From positions 744,001 to 808,000 of the forward strand of contig NZ_JACBZL010000001.1 of NCBI RefSeq assembly GCF_013408445.1: a stretch of DNA of 64,000 bases. Direction: 5' to 3'. The DNA comes from Corynebacterium tuberculostearicum. Its GTDB lineage: Bacteria > Actinomycetota > Actinomycetes > Mycobacteriales > Mycobacteriaceae. The notes under the pieces were generated by a model, which saw only the letters and a list, made by a program, of their open reading frames with translations, did no database searches and was not told where the DNA came from. Every line of letters begins with the position of its first letter. Positions within the stretch are counted from its first letter, which is position 1. Below are positions 47,204 through 57,071 of the stretch, in pieces. A program made the translations under genes and the position numbers.

Positions 47204-47587
47204 GTGAAACCTTATAAAATAGCCGCATCGATCACTACCGCCGCTTGTATCCTCGGCGGCTTTGCAGTCCCTCCAGCCTCTGCCACAAATGAAACGCTTA
47301 ACGATCCCCTCAATTCGTCATTCTCAATGTAGATTCTGACGGCGCCCCAAGCCTGCAACCATATTCCACAGGGGAAAGAAGCCCGGGAGATCCTGTTCCT
47401 GCTTGCATTCATTCTGAGAAGGAAAAAGGGCGCAATTCAAGTCTATAACGATTGCGATTTTGATATGAACGTCAAAGTAATCGTTGCATTTGATTTCGAC
47501 ACACAATGCCTGTTGGTAAAAGCACATTCGCGGAGGAACTTTGAATGGTCTCCGACAAAGCGAATGGACGGTATTCAAGAATGCTAG
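47204..47587 (+). pseudogene. Degraded small secreted protein gene
   Basis: GTG 47204, with GGAGAAAC upstream, begins MKPYKIAASITTAACILGG and a clear signal peptide ending PPASA; the frame stops after 42 aa at TAG 47330-47332. The next frame continues VDSDGAPSLQPYSTGERSPG and PACIHSEKEKGR, then the first frame resumes at about 47444 with VYNDCDFDMNVKVIVAFDFD, TQCLLVKAHSRRNFEW and MDGIQEC. Together this reads like one secreted protein of about 127 aa with four Cys, broken by two compensating single-base indels. The family resembles small actinobacterial secreted Cys proteins of unknown function. Confidence 0.6.
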
Positions 47588-47823
47588 ATACACGCAGCAG
47601 AATGAGGACCCTAATCATCGCGATTGTATCAGCATTTTCCCTCCTTCTTTCCTCAAATATTGCCACCGCCGACATCGGAAACTTCCTTTATGACACAAAA
47701 GATCAGTGTGAAAGATCGCTGAAGGAGTTACGTAAAGACCCAGCGACAGCTAATTGGGCGAGAAGAGCAAGTTGCAATTACGAAAGCAACTGGGGAAACG
47801 GAGTATGGCATCTAAGGACCTAG
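47581..47823 (+). CDS. Small secreted protein, unknown
   Basis: 80 aa from ATG 47581, which overlaps the last codons and stop of the preceding broken gene (ATGCTAG), or 73 aa from ATG 47602. A signal peptide MRTLIIAIVSAFSLLLSSNIATA is followed by about 50 residues: DIGNFLYDTKDQCERSLKEL and ASCNYESNWGNGVWHL. Two Cys could form one disulfide. Codon and base use are AT-richer than the core genes, suggesting acquisition. I do not recognise the family. Confidence 0.6.
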   Translation: MLDTRSRMRTLIIAIVSAFSLLLSSNIATADIGNFLYDTKDQCERSLKELRKDPATANWARRASCNYESNWGNGVWHLRT

Positions 47824-47826
47824 GAT

Positions 47827-48267
47827 TTGCAAGACCAAAACCAATCTAAGCCAGAAACAGCGAGCGTCACGCCCCAGCCTTTAAATGAGTTTCACGCCGA
47901 TGCTCCGAACAAAGCAGCAAGCTGCCTCGAAAGGGCTAAACTCACGCAAGAGTGGCTAAACGATCAAGAACAGATTAGTGAAGTGGTACTGCACAGGTTG
48001 CTCACTTCCAGCACAAAAGCCGAAGAAGGAAGAATAGGAATCACCTACGTTTTGGGCCAATGGCTACTTTCGAAACGCACTGGAACGTGGTCGGACTTGG
48101 CCCACGGCGAGGCTACGGAAAATAGTATCGGCCTTCGGTTCAACGATGGCAACAAGGAAATGCTCCCACTTGAGGACTGGGTATTCGACCTGCTTGGTGA
48201 GCCCCAAATCAAGGCCGAAAAATTTCTTGCATTCCTCAACTTCTCTGCTAAACAAGGCACGCATTAG
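47827..48267 (+). CDS. Hypothetical protein of the rbfA-infB insert
   Basis: 146 aa from TTG 47827, 3 bp after the preceding stop, with AAGGA at 47813-47817. No signal peptide or membrane segment. The protein is helical in appearance, with LERAKLTQEWLNDQEQISEV, GITYVLGQWLLSKRTG and EDWVFDLLGEPQIKAEKFLA. No catalytic motif is visible and I do not recognise it. It ends in front of a strong bidirectional terminator. Cotranscription with the two small secreted-protein genes is likely from the spacing. Confidence 0.6.
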   Translation: MQDQNQSKPETASVTPQPLNEFHADAPNKAASCLERAKLTQEWLNDQEQISEVVLHRLLTSSTKAEEGRIGITYVLGQWLLSKRTGTWSDLAHGEATENSIGLRFNDGNKEMLPLEDWVFDLLGEPQIKAEKFLAFLNFSAKQGTH

Positions 48268-48329
48268 CAAACCCAACTTGTCGTAAACCTGTCTAGATAG
48301 TTTAAATACTAAAGTTCAGCAGAAGCTGC

Positions 48330-48382
48330 AAATAAAATCGCCAGGGCTTCCCCAATCGGGGAAACACCTGGCGATTTTATTT
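48330..48382. terminator. Bidirectional terminator between the insert and infB
   Basis: AAATAAAATCGCCAGG (48330-48345) and CCTGGCGATTTTATTT (48367-48382) form a perfect 16-bp stem, extended inside by TTCCCC (48348-48353) with GGGGAA (48358-48363). Confidence 0.93.
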
Positions 48383-48396
48383 ACGCCGCTTGCGGA

Positions 48397-51228
48397 CTAG
48401 GTACGCGGAACCTCGACCTCTTCGTAGGCCTGGATGATGTCGCCTACCTGGATATCCGGGTAAGAGAGCACCATACCGCACTCGTAGCCGGCCTTGATCT
48501 CGGTTGCATCGTCCTTTTCGTGACGCAGAGACTCAATCTTGGCATCGGCAGTGATGACGTTGTTATCGCGCAGCAGGCGAACCTTGCCGTTGCGGACAAC
48601 CTTGCCCTCGGTAACCATGCAGCCGGCGATGGTACCCACCGCGGAGGACTTGAACAGGGCGCGAATTTCGGCCGCACCGGTGTCGCGTTCCTCGTAAATC
48701 GGCTTGAGCATGCCCTTGAGCGCAGCCTCGACCTCTTCGATGGCCTTGTAGATGATCGTGTAGTAGCGAATATCCACGCCCTCTTGGGTGGCCATCTCCG
48801 TCGCCTTGCCTTCCGCACGGGTGTTGAAGGCAATGATGACGGCGTCGGAAGCCGCTGCAAGAGAAACGTTGGTCTCGGTCACGGCACCGACACCACGGTC
48901 GATGATGTTGAGCTCGACTTCGTCCTCGGTCTTGATATCCAGCAGGGCATCTTCCAGTGCCTCGACGGAACCGGCGTTGTCGCCCTTGAGGATGAGGTTG
49001 AGGGTCGAAGTCTCCTGCAATACCTTGTCCAGATCCTCCAGGGAGACGCGCTTGCGCTGCTTGGCCTGCAGGGCAGAGCGCTTGCGGGCGTCACGCTGGT
49101 TGGCAATCTGGCGGGCAACGCGGTCGTCTTCCACCACGAGCAGGTTATCGCCAGCGCCAGGCACACCGGACAGGCCTTGGACCTGAACCGGGCGGGATGG
49201 ACCGGCCTCTTCGACGTCGCCGCCGAATTCATCGAGCATGCGGCGCACACGGCCGTGTGCATCGCCCACGACGATGGAATCGCCCACGTGCAAGGTACCG
49301 CGCTGGACAATGACGGTAGCAACCGGACCACGGCCGCGGTCCAAGTGAGCCTCGATGGCCACGCCCTGTGCGTCCATGTCTGGGTTAGCGGTCAGCTCCA
49401 AGGCGGCATCCGCGGTCAGGATGACCGACTCAAGCAGCTGGTCAATGTTCTTGCCTTGCTTCGCGGAGATATCCACGAACATGGTGTCGCCACCGTATTC
49501 CTCCGGAACCAAGCCGTATTCGGTGAGCTGGCCACGGATCTTATCCGGCTGAGCTTCCGGCTTATCCACCTTGTTCACGGCCACGACGACCGGAATATCG
49601 GCAGCCTTGGCGTGGTTGATGGCCTCCACGGTCTGTGGCATGACGCCGTCATCGGCAGCAACCACGAGGATAGCCAAGTCGGTGGACTTAGCACCACGGG
49701 CACGCATGGCGGTAAAGGCCTCGTGACCCGGGGTATCCAGGAAGGTAATGGTGCGTTCGCCGTCCACGTCTACCGTGGTCTGGTATGCACCAATGCCCTG
49801 GGTGATGCCGCCTTCCTCGCGGGCGCCCTCGTTGGTCTTGCGGATGGCGTCCAGCAGGCGGGTCTTACCGTGGTCAACGTGACCCATGACGGAGACGACT
49901 GGAGGACGATTCTCCAGCGCTTCCTCGCCGCCTTCGTCCTCACCGAACTGCAGGTCGAAGGACTCGAGCAGCTCGCGGTCCTCGTCCTCAGGGGAGACGA
50001 CCTCGACGTTGTAATTGATCTCGGAGCCGAGCAGCTGCAGCGTATCTTCCGATACGGAAGCGGTTGCCGTCACCATTTCACCGAGGTTGAACAGTGCCTG
50101 TACCAGTGCTGCTGGATCCGCGCCGATCTTCTCGGCGAAGTCAGACAGGGATGCACCGCGACGCAGGCGGACGGTCTGGCCCTTGCCGTCTGGCAAGCGC
50201 ACGCCGCCTACGACGTGCTTCTGCTGCTCCTCGTACTCATGGCGCTTCTGACGCTTGGACTTCTTGCCCTTGCGTGGAGCGCCACCTGGGCGGCCGAATG
50301 CACCTGCGGTGCCACCGCGACGTCCGCCGCGTCCGCCTCCGCGGAAACCGCCTGGACGACCGCCACCTGGGCCACCGTGACCCGGTCCGCCGTGACCGCC
50401 GCGACCGCGGCCGCCGCGTCCACCGCCGCTCGGTGCCTTAGACGGCATCGACGCAGGGTTCGGGTGGGACGGCATCATGGCCGGGGATGGACGGCGACCG
50501 CCGCCACCCTGGTTATTGCCGCCCTGACGGTTATTTCCGCCCTCGTTCTGGCCACCGCGCTTGCCGCGGTTATCGCCGGGCTTATTGCCGCCACGCTGGC
50601 CCTTGGAGCCGCCTGGGCGAGGGCCCGGACGGTTGTCGCCGCCACCCGTGGAGAACGGGTTATTAGCTACACGACGGGAGCCGCCTGGCTTCGGCATAGG
50701 ACGAGGCATGGAATTGCCTGGGGTCGGACGCTCGCCCGACTTCTTGCCGCCAGCCTGACCTGGCTTCGGTGCGCCCTGGCCGGGCTTCGGTGCGGCAGCC
50801 TTAGCACCAGGCTTCGGGGCCTGTGCGCCCGGCTTCGGGGCAGCTGGCTTTGCGCCGGGCTTAGCAGCACCCTGACCTGGCTTCGGTGCGCCCTGGCCTG
50901 GCTTCGGGGCGGCGGCCTTCGCGCCTGGCTTTGGCGCCTCTGCGCCCGGCTTCGGGGCAGCAGACTTCGCGCCCGGCTTAGGGGCGCTCGCCTTTGCGGT
51001 GCTCTTAGCGGCACCCTTGGCAGGCTTATTGTCTTGCTTTTTCTCGGCGGCGTCATCGCCGCCGGACTGTGCTTCATAATGTGCTCGCATCTTCTTAACC
51101 ACCGGCGGTTCGATGGTGGAAGAAGCAGTCTTTACAAACTCACCCTGTTCCTTCAGGGTGGCGAGCAGTTCCTTGCTGGTTACTCCGAGCTGCTTTGCGA
51201 GCTCGTGAACACGTAGCTTTCCGGGCAC
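48397..51228 (-). CDS. infB: Translation initiation factor IF-2
   Basis: GTPase that brings initiator tRNA to the 30S subunit. 943 aa from GTG 51228 with AGGAGACAA upstream. N-terminal IF2N domain ([20 protein letters not shown]), then a long disordered region: Ala/Lys/Pro/Gly repeats of the PKPGA type (about 85-160), containing a 39-residue unit in two tandem copies, and Gly/Arg/Asn-rich stretches to about 340. The G domain has GHVDHGKT near 447-454, DTPGHEAF and NKVDKP. C-terminal domains end with [12 protein letters not shown]. Confidence 0.98.
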   Translation of the reverse strand: MPGKLRVHELAKQLGVTSKELLATLKEQGEFVKTASSTIEPPVVKKMRAHYEAQSGGDDAAEKKQDNKPAKGAAKSTAKASAPKPGAKSAAPKPGAEAPKPGAKAAAPKPGQGAPKPGQGAAKPGAKPAAPKPGAQAPKPGAKAAAPKPGQGAPKPGQAGGKKSGERPTPGNSMPRPMPKPGGSRRVANNPFSTGGGDNRPGPRPGGSKGQRGGNKPGDNRGKRGGQNEGGNNRQGGNNQGGGGRRPSPAMMPSHPNPASMPSKAPSGGGRGGRGRGGHGGPGHGGPGGGRPGGFRGGGRGGRRGGTAGAFGRPGGAPRKGKKSKRQKRHEYEEQQKHVVGGVRLPDGKGQTVRLRRGASLSDFAEKIGADPAALVQALFNLGEMVTATASVSEDTLQLLGSEINYNVEVVSPEDEDRELLESFDLQFGEDEGGEEALENRPPVVSVMGHVDHGKTRLLDAIRKTNEGAREEGGITQGIGAYQTTVDVDGERTITFLDTPGHEAFTAMRARGAKSTDLAILVVAADDGVMPQTVEAINHAKAADIPVVVAVNKVDKPEAQPDKIRGQLTEYGLVPEEYGGDTMFVDISAKQGKNIDQLLESVILTADAALELTANPDMDAQGVAIEAHLDRGRGPVATVIVQRGTLHVGDSIVVGDAHGRVRRMLDEFGGDVEEAGPSRPVQVQGLSGVPGAGDNLLVVEDDRVARQIANQRDARKRSALQAKQRKRVSLEDLDKVLQETSTLNLILKGDNAGSVEALEDALLDIKTEDEVELNIIDRGVGAVTETNVSLAAASDAVIIAFNTRAEGKATEMATQEGVDIRYYTIIYKAIEEVEAALKGMLKPIYEERDTGAAEIRALFKSSAVGTIAGCMVTEGKVVRNGKVRLLRDNNVITADAKIESLRHEKDDATEIKAGYECGMVLSYPDIQVGDIIQAYEEVEVPRT

Positions 51229-51334
51229 TTGTCTCCTCTTGGTATCGGCTAGGAGTCAAGGCCGCGGAAACTGGCCTGACCCCTAGTTAGGTGTGTAGGA
51301 CTTTCATCGCTGATGCTTCATCGTTGTGCGCTCA

Positions 51335-51682
51335 TCAGTGTTCGGTCTTCCTTTGTAACTCTGGTTCGTACGAATCTAACGCGGCATTTCCCGCGCTAGG
51401 TACCTGTCCGCTATGCGCTTCCAAGTACTGCCGTACCTGACCTGTGTCCACGGGTGCGGACGTGCGAAGCGCGCGCTTGAAGGCGCGTTTGCGCTCCGCT
51501 AGCTCGAGTGCAGAAAGTGTGGGGCTAATCCACGCCCCGCGGCCGGGAAGCCGGCGGTGTGGATCTGCTACCAGACGGCGGCCGTGCGGATCATCGTGGT
51601 CGATGACCACCCGTAGCAAGTCCGTATCTGGCAGGCGGCGGCGAGTAGCGATGCAGGTCCGGAGTCGTTGCCTCTCAGACAT
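51335..51682 (-). CDS. ylxR: YlxR-family RNA-binding protein (DUF448)
   Basis: 115 aa. YlxR fold with RTCIATRRRLPDTDLLRVVID, DPHRRLPGRGAWISPT and ERKRAFKRALR; the GRGA(W/Y) motif is the family signature. AAGGAG precedes ATG 51682. It lies between nusA and infB as usual and is probably part of the same transcript. The protein is thought to bind RNA; its precise role is open. Confidence 0.92.
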   Translation of the reverse strand: MSERQRLRTCIATRRRLPDTDLLRVVIDHDDPHGRRLVADPHRRLPGRGAWISPTLSALELAERKRAFKRALRTSAPVDTGQVRQYLEAHSGQVPSAGNAALDSYEPELQRKTEH

Positions 51683-51766
51683 TCATCTCCTTACTTTTCG
51701 CGTCGCTAATATGCCCCAATCTGCAACTGGGCCGTTTACTAGCCTACGCTACAAAAGCGCAGATCC

Positions 51767-52783
51767 TTAATTAGCGTCAGCGTCCGAGTGAATATCGATC
51801 TTCCAACCGGTCAAACGGGCAGCAAGACGGGCATTCTGGCCCTCTTTACCAATAGCCAGGGACAGCTGGTAATCCGGCACCACCACGCGCGCGATCTGCG
51901 CCTCGTTGTCCACAACGGTGACCTTAACCACCTTCGAGGGGGCCAAGGCATTGCCTACGTAGACCGTGGGATCCTCGCTGAAGTCGATGATGTCAATCTT
52001 TTCACCGCCGAGCTGGCGCATGATGTTGTTGACGCGCTGACCGCGCGGGCCAATGCAGGCTCCCTTTGCGTTCAGACCCTTGGCATGGCCCACAACGGCC
52101 ACCTTGGAACGGTGGCCTGCCTCGCGGGCAATGGCAATCATTTCTACGCTGCCATCGGCAACTTCTGGAACTTCAAGCTCAAAAAGGCCACGCACCAGCT
52201 CCGGGTGAGTGCGAGAGAGATTGATCTGTACCTGGGCGCCATTGCGATTAACGCCTACGACATAGGCCTTGATGCGGTCACCGTGCTCGAGCTTTTCACC
52301 CGGAATCTGCTCGGCCGGCAGCAAGATGCCGTCTTGGGACTCCAGCTCAGAGCCCAGCTGGACCACAACGATTCCGCGGGCGTTAGCGCGCGCATCGCGC
52401 TGGACGATGCCGCTGACAACGCGGCCGGTAAGCTCCGAGTAGGAATCGTAGGTGCGCTCTGCCTCGGCCTCGCGCAGCTTGCGCAGGATGGCCTCACGCA
52501 CGGCCTGCGCGCCCACACGTCCAAAGTTCTCCGGGGTGTCATCATATTCGGTGGTTACTTCCCCAGTTTCTGGGTCCCGCTCCGAGACAATGACGCTGAC
52601 CGCGCCGGTGGTGGCGTCGATATCGACGCGGGACTTGGCGCCTTCTACCTTGCCGCCAGCATTAGACTCGCGGTAATCCAGGTAGGAATACAACAAGGCA
52701 CCCGCAATCGCTTCCAGCAAGTCCTTCACGGGGACGTTGCGCTCGGACTCGATGGTACGAAGTGCCTGTAGATCAATATTCAC
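51767..52783 (-). CDS. nusA: Transcription termination/antitermination factor NusA
   Basis: 338 aa; binds RNA polymerase and nascent RNA. N-terminal MNIDLQALRTIESERNVPVK, S1 domain (LTGRVVSGIVQRDARANARG), KH domains with IGPRGQRVNNIMRQLGGEKIDII and AIGKEGQNARLAARLTGWKI. The E. coli C-terminal acidic repeats are absent, as is normal in actinobacteria. rimP ends 23 bp upstream; the order is rimP-nusA-ylxR-infB. Confidence 0.97.
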   Translation of the reverse strand: MNIDLQALRTIESERNVPVKDLLEAIAGALLYSYLDYRESNAGGKVEGAKSRVDIDATTGAVSVIVSERDPETGEVTTEYDDTPENFGRVGAQAVREAILRKLREAEAERTYDSYSELTGRVVSGIVQRDARANARGIVVVQLGSELESQDGILLPAEQIPGEKLEHGDRIKAYVVGVNRNGAQVQINLSRTHPELVRGLFELEVPEVADGSVEMIAIAREAGHRSKVAVVGHAKGLNAKGACIGPRGQRVNNIMRQLGGEKIDIIDFSEDPTVYVGNALAPSKVVKVTVVDNEAQIARVVVPDYQLSLAIGKEGQNARLAARLTGWKIDIHSDADAN

Positions 52784-52806
52784 TTGTCATTCCTCTCGGT
52801 TGCCGG

Positions 52807-53346
52807 TTAGTTCTCGGCTTCTTCAAACGTCTTTCGCACTGCCTCTAGCTCCTGTTCGGACGGCTGTGCAAACTCAATTTCTACCACTGCCCGGGCAATG
52901 TTTTCCAATCGTTCGGCGCGCGCCTGCACGTCCTTTTTGCTTGCCGTGATGAGGATTACGGCATCGGCGGCGTCGTTAAGCGCGCCAATGCGCGCCGATT
53001 GAGTCTTGCCATCGCCAAGGTCAAAGGAGACCTTGCGCCCCCGGTTGCGGCGCCAGTGGCGCGGGGCGGTAAGCGGCAAGTCCACGCCGGGGGTGGAGAC
53101 CTCCAGGGTATAGCCGGCGCCGAAGTTCAGCTCTCCTTGCGCTTCCTTGTCGTCAAAGAAGGCTGAAATCTCGTTGGATACTTCCTCCAACACATCGGAG
53201 CTAGGGCGCTTATCGCCGTCAATACGGATAATGACCTGGGATTTCTTTCCCGCCTTGGTGGTTTTAATATCTTCTACGTCCAATCCCCGCTCAGCCAGTT
53301 TGGGTTGTAGGAGATCGGTCAATTGTTGTGCATCTGGGAAAGCCAT
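52807..53346 (-). CDS. rimP: Ribosome maturation factor RimP
   Basis: 179 aa from ATG 53346 (MAFPDAQQLTDLLQPKLAERG); the longer frame overlaps the divergent lipoprotein start. Family motifs: GLDVEDIKTTKAGKKSQVIIRID, then LEVSTPGVDLPLTAPRHWRRN with the R/G-V-D-R-P-like core. It helps 30S assembly. First gene of the nusA operon. Confidence 0.94.
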   Translation of the reverse strand: MAFPDAQQLTDLLQPKLAERGLDVEDIKTTKAGKKSQVIIRIDGDKRPSSDVLEEVSNEISAFFDDKEAQGELNFGAGYTLEVSTPGVDLPLTAPRHWRRNRGRKVSFDLGDGKTQSARIGALNDAADAVILITASKKDVQARAERLENIARAVVEIEFAQPSEQELEAVRKTFEEAEN

Positions 53347-53384
53347 GCCCACTAGCCTACGTGCTACGGGGTACAGTCTTTTGC

Positions 53385-54236
53385 GTGAACCGCCGACGTA
53401 TAGCTTTAACCCTCGTAGCCACAACCGCCACCCTGCCCGCCTTGGCTGGGTGCCAAGCGGTTGATTCCGTCGTCGACTATTTTGGCCCGCGGCCAGAAAG
53501 CAGGCTGCTGGCGCTTGCCGACGCCGCCGCCACCGATGCCTTGTCCCTTAGCGGCGTCGATGACCATGCCGCAGGGCTGCGCAGCTCCCAGGCGGACGCC
53601 CTGTATGCCGAAATTACACGGCTATGCGGCACGGATGATGCCGGCAATCCCCCACGCTCCTGTGAGGTGGAGCGCCCTACCGAAGCCAATCACGCCGCAG
53701 ACTCTGGCGAAATTATGGAAAATGCCGCTTCTGCGACGACAGAGGCGGCCGATGAAGTCACCGTTGAATCGCGCGTCCTAGTTACCGAGCAGGCCATCGC
53801 GCTCAATGCCTGGCTGCCTGGCGATGCCCCGGATATCCCCGAGCTTTCCCAACCAGAGCAAAAAAGCGCTGCTGATCTCCTGAGCTGGGAGTATGAGCAG
53901 GTATTCGGTCTAGATTTCGCCCGCGCCTACGTTGGCCCCGAGCACGAGGACAAGGTGGATCATCGCCTAGCTGTTCATCATCGCCGCATCGACGCCCTCC
54001 AGGATGCACTAGCCCGCTACGGCAACATTCCGCAGCCAGAGTCGGCCTATACTTCCGGAGAGCAAGAACTGCCCCACGATTCTGCTTCCGCGCTGGCCTT
54101 TATCGATGGCCTTGCCGAACACGACGGCCGCAAGTGGTCCGCCGCCGCCACAGGTGCAGCGCAAGAAGAATCCCCGGATCAGGAATGGGTTACGTGGCTC
54201 ATTGGCATCGCGGCGGAGTCCCACGGCATGCACTAG
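53385..54236 (+). CDS. DUF4439 lipoprotein
   Basis: 283 aa from GTG 53385, 7 nt after -10 hexamer TACAGT (53372-53377): a leaderless start. Signal peptide MNRRRIALTLVATTATLPALAGC ends in a lipobox with the Cys near 23. The C-terminal about 130 residues form the helical ferritin-like DUF4439 domain, with ADLLSWEYEQVFGLDFARAY and HRLAVHHRRIDALQDALAR. The homologue sits beside rimP in mycobacteria (Rv2844). Function unknown. It carries a copy of the 13-mer repeat at 53513-53525. Confidence 0.85.
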   Translation: MNRRRIALTLVATTATLPALAGCQAVDSVVDYFGPRPESRLLALADAAATDALSLSGVDDHAAGLRSSQADALYAEITRLCGTDDAGNPPRSCEVERPTEANHAADSGEIMENAASATTEAADEVTVESRVLVTEQAIALNAWLPGDAPDIPELSQPEQKSAADLLSWEYEQVFGLDFARAYVGPEHEDKVDHRLAVHHRRIDALQDALARYGNIPQPESAYTSGEQELPHDSASALAFIDGLAEHDGRKWSAAATGAAQEESPDQEWVTWLIGIAAESHGMH

Positions 54237-54362
54237 GCCACTGCCGCCCCGGCCAGCCCCCACCTGTCTATCCCCTGACAACGGGCCAGCGAAATGGCAG
54301 CAACCTCTACGGCCCTATGCATTGCTTCGGCTCCTCTAGCGTGCGTAGGTTGGTTCACCATG

Positions 54363-54386
54363 AGCTTGCAGGAGATTCCGCAAGCT
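54363..54386 (+). promoter_or_regulatory. Small hairpin in the rpf leader
   Basis: AGCTTGC (54363-54369) pairs with GCAAGCT (54380-54386) about 33 bases before the rpf start and just before AAGGAG. The c-di-AMP riboswitch that precedes rpf genes in several actinobacteria was looked for and not recognised. Confidence 0.35.
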
Positions 54387-54388
54387 AA

Positions 54389-54748
<360 letters not shown>

Positions 54749-54771
54749 TTTTAGCTTCGGCATTTAACACG

Positions 54772-54829
54772 AAACCGGCCTCCTCCCCTTCCCGCTAAAC
54801 CCCGCGGAGTAAGGGAGGAGGCCGGTTTT
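54772..54829. terminator. Terminator after rpf
   Basis: AAACCGGCCTCCTCCC (54772-54787) pairs with GGGAGGAGGCCGGTTT (54813-54828), ending in TTTT on the plus strand; it also faces the convergent DoxX-like gene. Confidence 0.92.
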
Positions 54830-54868
54830 GTGCTTGACCTAGCTGGCTAGCATGCAGCCAAGGCGGCT

Positions 54869-55231
54869 TTAGGCCTCATGCTTGGCGATATTCCAGGCAT
54901 ACATCATCAACAACACCTGCAGCGGCTGGCGGATGATGTGGTAGAGCTTCTTTGGCCACCCTGCCTTGCGCTCGATCCAGGCGTGGTACATATTGGCCGG
55001 CCACACCGCTGCAAAGAGCGCGAGTGCGGAGGCACCGCCGAAGCCGCGGGTGGCGCGGCGGCGAAGCAAGGCACCGGTGGCAATCTCCCACAGGCCCGAA
55101 GCAAAGTTATAGAACCGCGCAGGACCTGGCAGTTGCGGCGGGACAATGGATTCGAAAGTCTTCGGCTTCACAAAATGCAATACGCCCATTGCTGAAAGCA
55201 CCGTGGAAAGCCCATTCTTTTGAAAGTTCAT
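54869..55231 (-). CDS. DoxX-like membrane protein
   Basis: 120 aa from ATG 55231, or 123 aa from GTG 55240, which has a better spaced GGGG upstream. Four hydrophobic segments in the DoxX arrangement: STVLSAMGVLHFVKPKTFES, FASGLWEIATGALL, ASALALFAAVWPANMYHA and LQVLLMMYAWNIAK. DoxX-like proteins are small quinone- or redox-associated membrane proteins; the role here is unknown. It lies downstream of proS by 40 bp. Confidence 0.8.
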   Translation of the reverse strand: MNFQKNGLSTVLSAMGVLHFVKPKTFESIVPPQLPGPARFYNFASGLWEIATGALLRRRATRGFGGASALALFAAVWPANMYHAWIERKAGWPKKLYHIIRQPLQVLLMMYAWNIAKHEA

Positions 55232-55270
55232 GCCTTCCACGGTACCCCGCCGCGCAGAGTTGGGTCTTAT

Positions 55271-57040
55271 TTAGCCATGCACGAGCTCGAGGATCTTGTC
55301 CACGATGTCCTCGGCTGGAACCTCGAGGGTCTCTCCCCCGCGGATGCGCAGCTCAATCTTGCCTTCCTTGAAGGCACGGCCCAGAATTGCCACGAAGGGC
55401 ATGCCAAGGAGCTCTGCATCCTTGAACTTCACGCCTGGGGAGACCTTTGGGCGGTCATCGAAGAGCACCTCGAGCCCCTTGGCAGATAGCTCTTCTACCA
55501 GCTTGTCGCCGGCCTCCATGGCTGCTGCATCCTTGTTGGCAACGGCTACGTGTACCTGGTAAGGAGCGACGGCAACCGGCCAGTTGAGGCCCTTGTCATC
55601 GTGGCGCTGCTCAGCCAGGACGGCCAGCATGCGGGTAATGCCAATGCCATAGGACCCCATGGTAGGAACGGCGCGCTTGCCGTTTTCGTCCAAAATCTGG
55701 ACATCGAAGGCCTCGGTGTACTTGCGGCCCAGCTGGAAGATATGACCGAGCTCAATGCCGCGCTCCAAGGTCAAGGTGCCGTGGTTTTCAGGAGCCAGGT
55801 CGCCTTCTTTAACCTCTGCGGCCTCAATGAACTCATCCACGGTGAAATCGCGGCCGGCCACGCAGCCAACCACGTGGCGCTCGCTCGCATCGGCACCGGT
55901 AATCCACGCCGTGCCCTTGACCACGCGCGGATCGGCCAGGACCTTGATGCCATTGGCGTTTAAAGCGCGCGGGCCCACATAGCCCTTGACCAAGAAGTCA
56001 TTGTCTGCGAAGTCCTTGTCCCCGGCCAGCTCAAACTCCACCGGCTCGAGTGCGGCCTCAAGGCGCTTTTCATCCAGCTCGCGGTCGCCAGGGATGAGAA
56101 CGGCCGCCAACTCGGACTCGCGCTCTTCGCTCTCAACGGCCGGGTGGAAGAGCTTGACCATCATGCACTTGAGGGTGTCTGCCGCGGTGGCCTCGCGGCC
56201 GTCGACAGTAATGCCTGCGCCCTGGGCCCATTCGACCAGCTTCTCAATGGTCTCTGCTCCCGGGGTGTCATGCTCCTGTGCCTCTGGCTGGCCCTCAATA
56301 TCCTTCTCCGCCGGTGCTGGGGTCACCACGGCCTCGACGTTGGCTGCGTAGTCGCCCTCGGTGGAGCGCACAAAGGTATCCTCGCCTACCTCAGATACGG
56401 CGAGGAATTCCTCGGAGGCGGAGCCGCCCATGGCACCAGAGGTGGCCTTACAGATGGCGTAATCGATCTCTAGGCGGTTGAAGATATTCTGATACGCCTT
56501 GCGGTGGCGGCCGTAGGACTCGTCCAAGCCCTCATCGGTCATGTCGAAGGAGTAAGAATCCTTCATCGTGAATTCGCGGCCACGCAGCACACCAGCGCGG
56601 GGGCGCTCCTCATCGCGGTACTTGGTCTGAATCTGATACAGCGTGACCGGGAAATCCTTATAGGAGGAGTACATATCCTTGACCGCGCTGGCAAACATTT
56701 CCTCGTGGGTAGGGCCAAGCAGCATATCTGCGTTCTTGCGGTCCTTGAGGCGGAAGAGGTTATCGCCATATTCCACCCAGCGGTTGGTCTTTTCATAAGG
56801 CTCGCGCGGCAGCAGGGCAGGAAATAGCATTTCCTGGCCGCCAATGGCGTCCATTTCCTGACGGACTACATCTTCAATCTTGCGCAGGGTGCGCAGACCC
56901 AACGGCAGCCAGGTATACACGCCCGGCGCGACGCGGCGTACATAACCGGCGCGTACGAGCAGCTTATGGCTAGGGACCTCGGCATCGGCGGGGTCCTCAC
57001 GAAGGGTACGGAGAAATAGTTCAGAAAGGCGGGTAATCAT
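55271..57040 (-). CDS. proS: Prolyl-tRNA synthetase
   Basis: Class II synthetase of the bacterial type with editing domain. 589 aa from ATG 57040 ([13 protein letters not shown]). Motif 1 region [25 protein letters not shown], motif 2 [24 protein letters not shown], the INS editing insertion (about 230-400) with [12 protein letters not shown], and motif 3 [17 protein letters not shown]. The C-terminal anticodon-binding domain ends [10 protein letters not shown]. It is divergent from yaaA. Confidence 0.98.
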   Translation of the reverse strand: MITRLSELFLRTLREDPADAEVPSHKLLVRAGYVRRVAPGVYTWLPLGLRTLRKIEDVVRQEMDAIGGQEMLFPALLPREPYEKTNRWVEYGDNLFRLKDRKNADMLLGPTHEEMFASAVKDMYSSYKDFPVTLYQIQTKYRDEERPRAGVLRGREFTMKDSYSFDMTDEGLDESYGRHRKAYQNIFNRLEIDYAICKATSGAMGGSASEEFLAVSEVGEDTFVRSTEGDYAANVEAVVTPAPAEKDIEGQPEAQEHDTPGAETIEKLVEWAQGAGITVDGREATAADTLKCMMVKLFHPAVESEERESELAAVLIPGDRELDEKRLEAALEPVEFELAGDKDFADNDFLVKGYVGPRALNANGIKVLADPRVVKGTAWITGADASERHVVGCVAGRDFTVDEFIEAAEVKEGDLAPENHGTLTLERGIELGHIFQLGRKYTEAFDVQILDENGKRAVPTMGSYGIGITRMLAVLAEQRHDDKGLNWPVAVAPYQVHVAVANKDAAAMEAGDKLVEELSAKGLEVLFDDRPKVSPGVKFKDAELLGMPFVAILGRAFKEGKIELRIRGGETLEVPAEDIVDKILELVHG

Positions 57041-57071
57041 GCACAAAAATATACCCCGCTACCCTGTATAT

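Noticed and set aside
46965..48396. Insertion sequence or prophage remnant as the cause of the rbfA-infB insert
   Set aside because: No transposase, integrase, terminal inverted repeats or target duplication could be seen.
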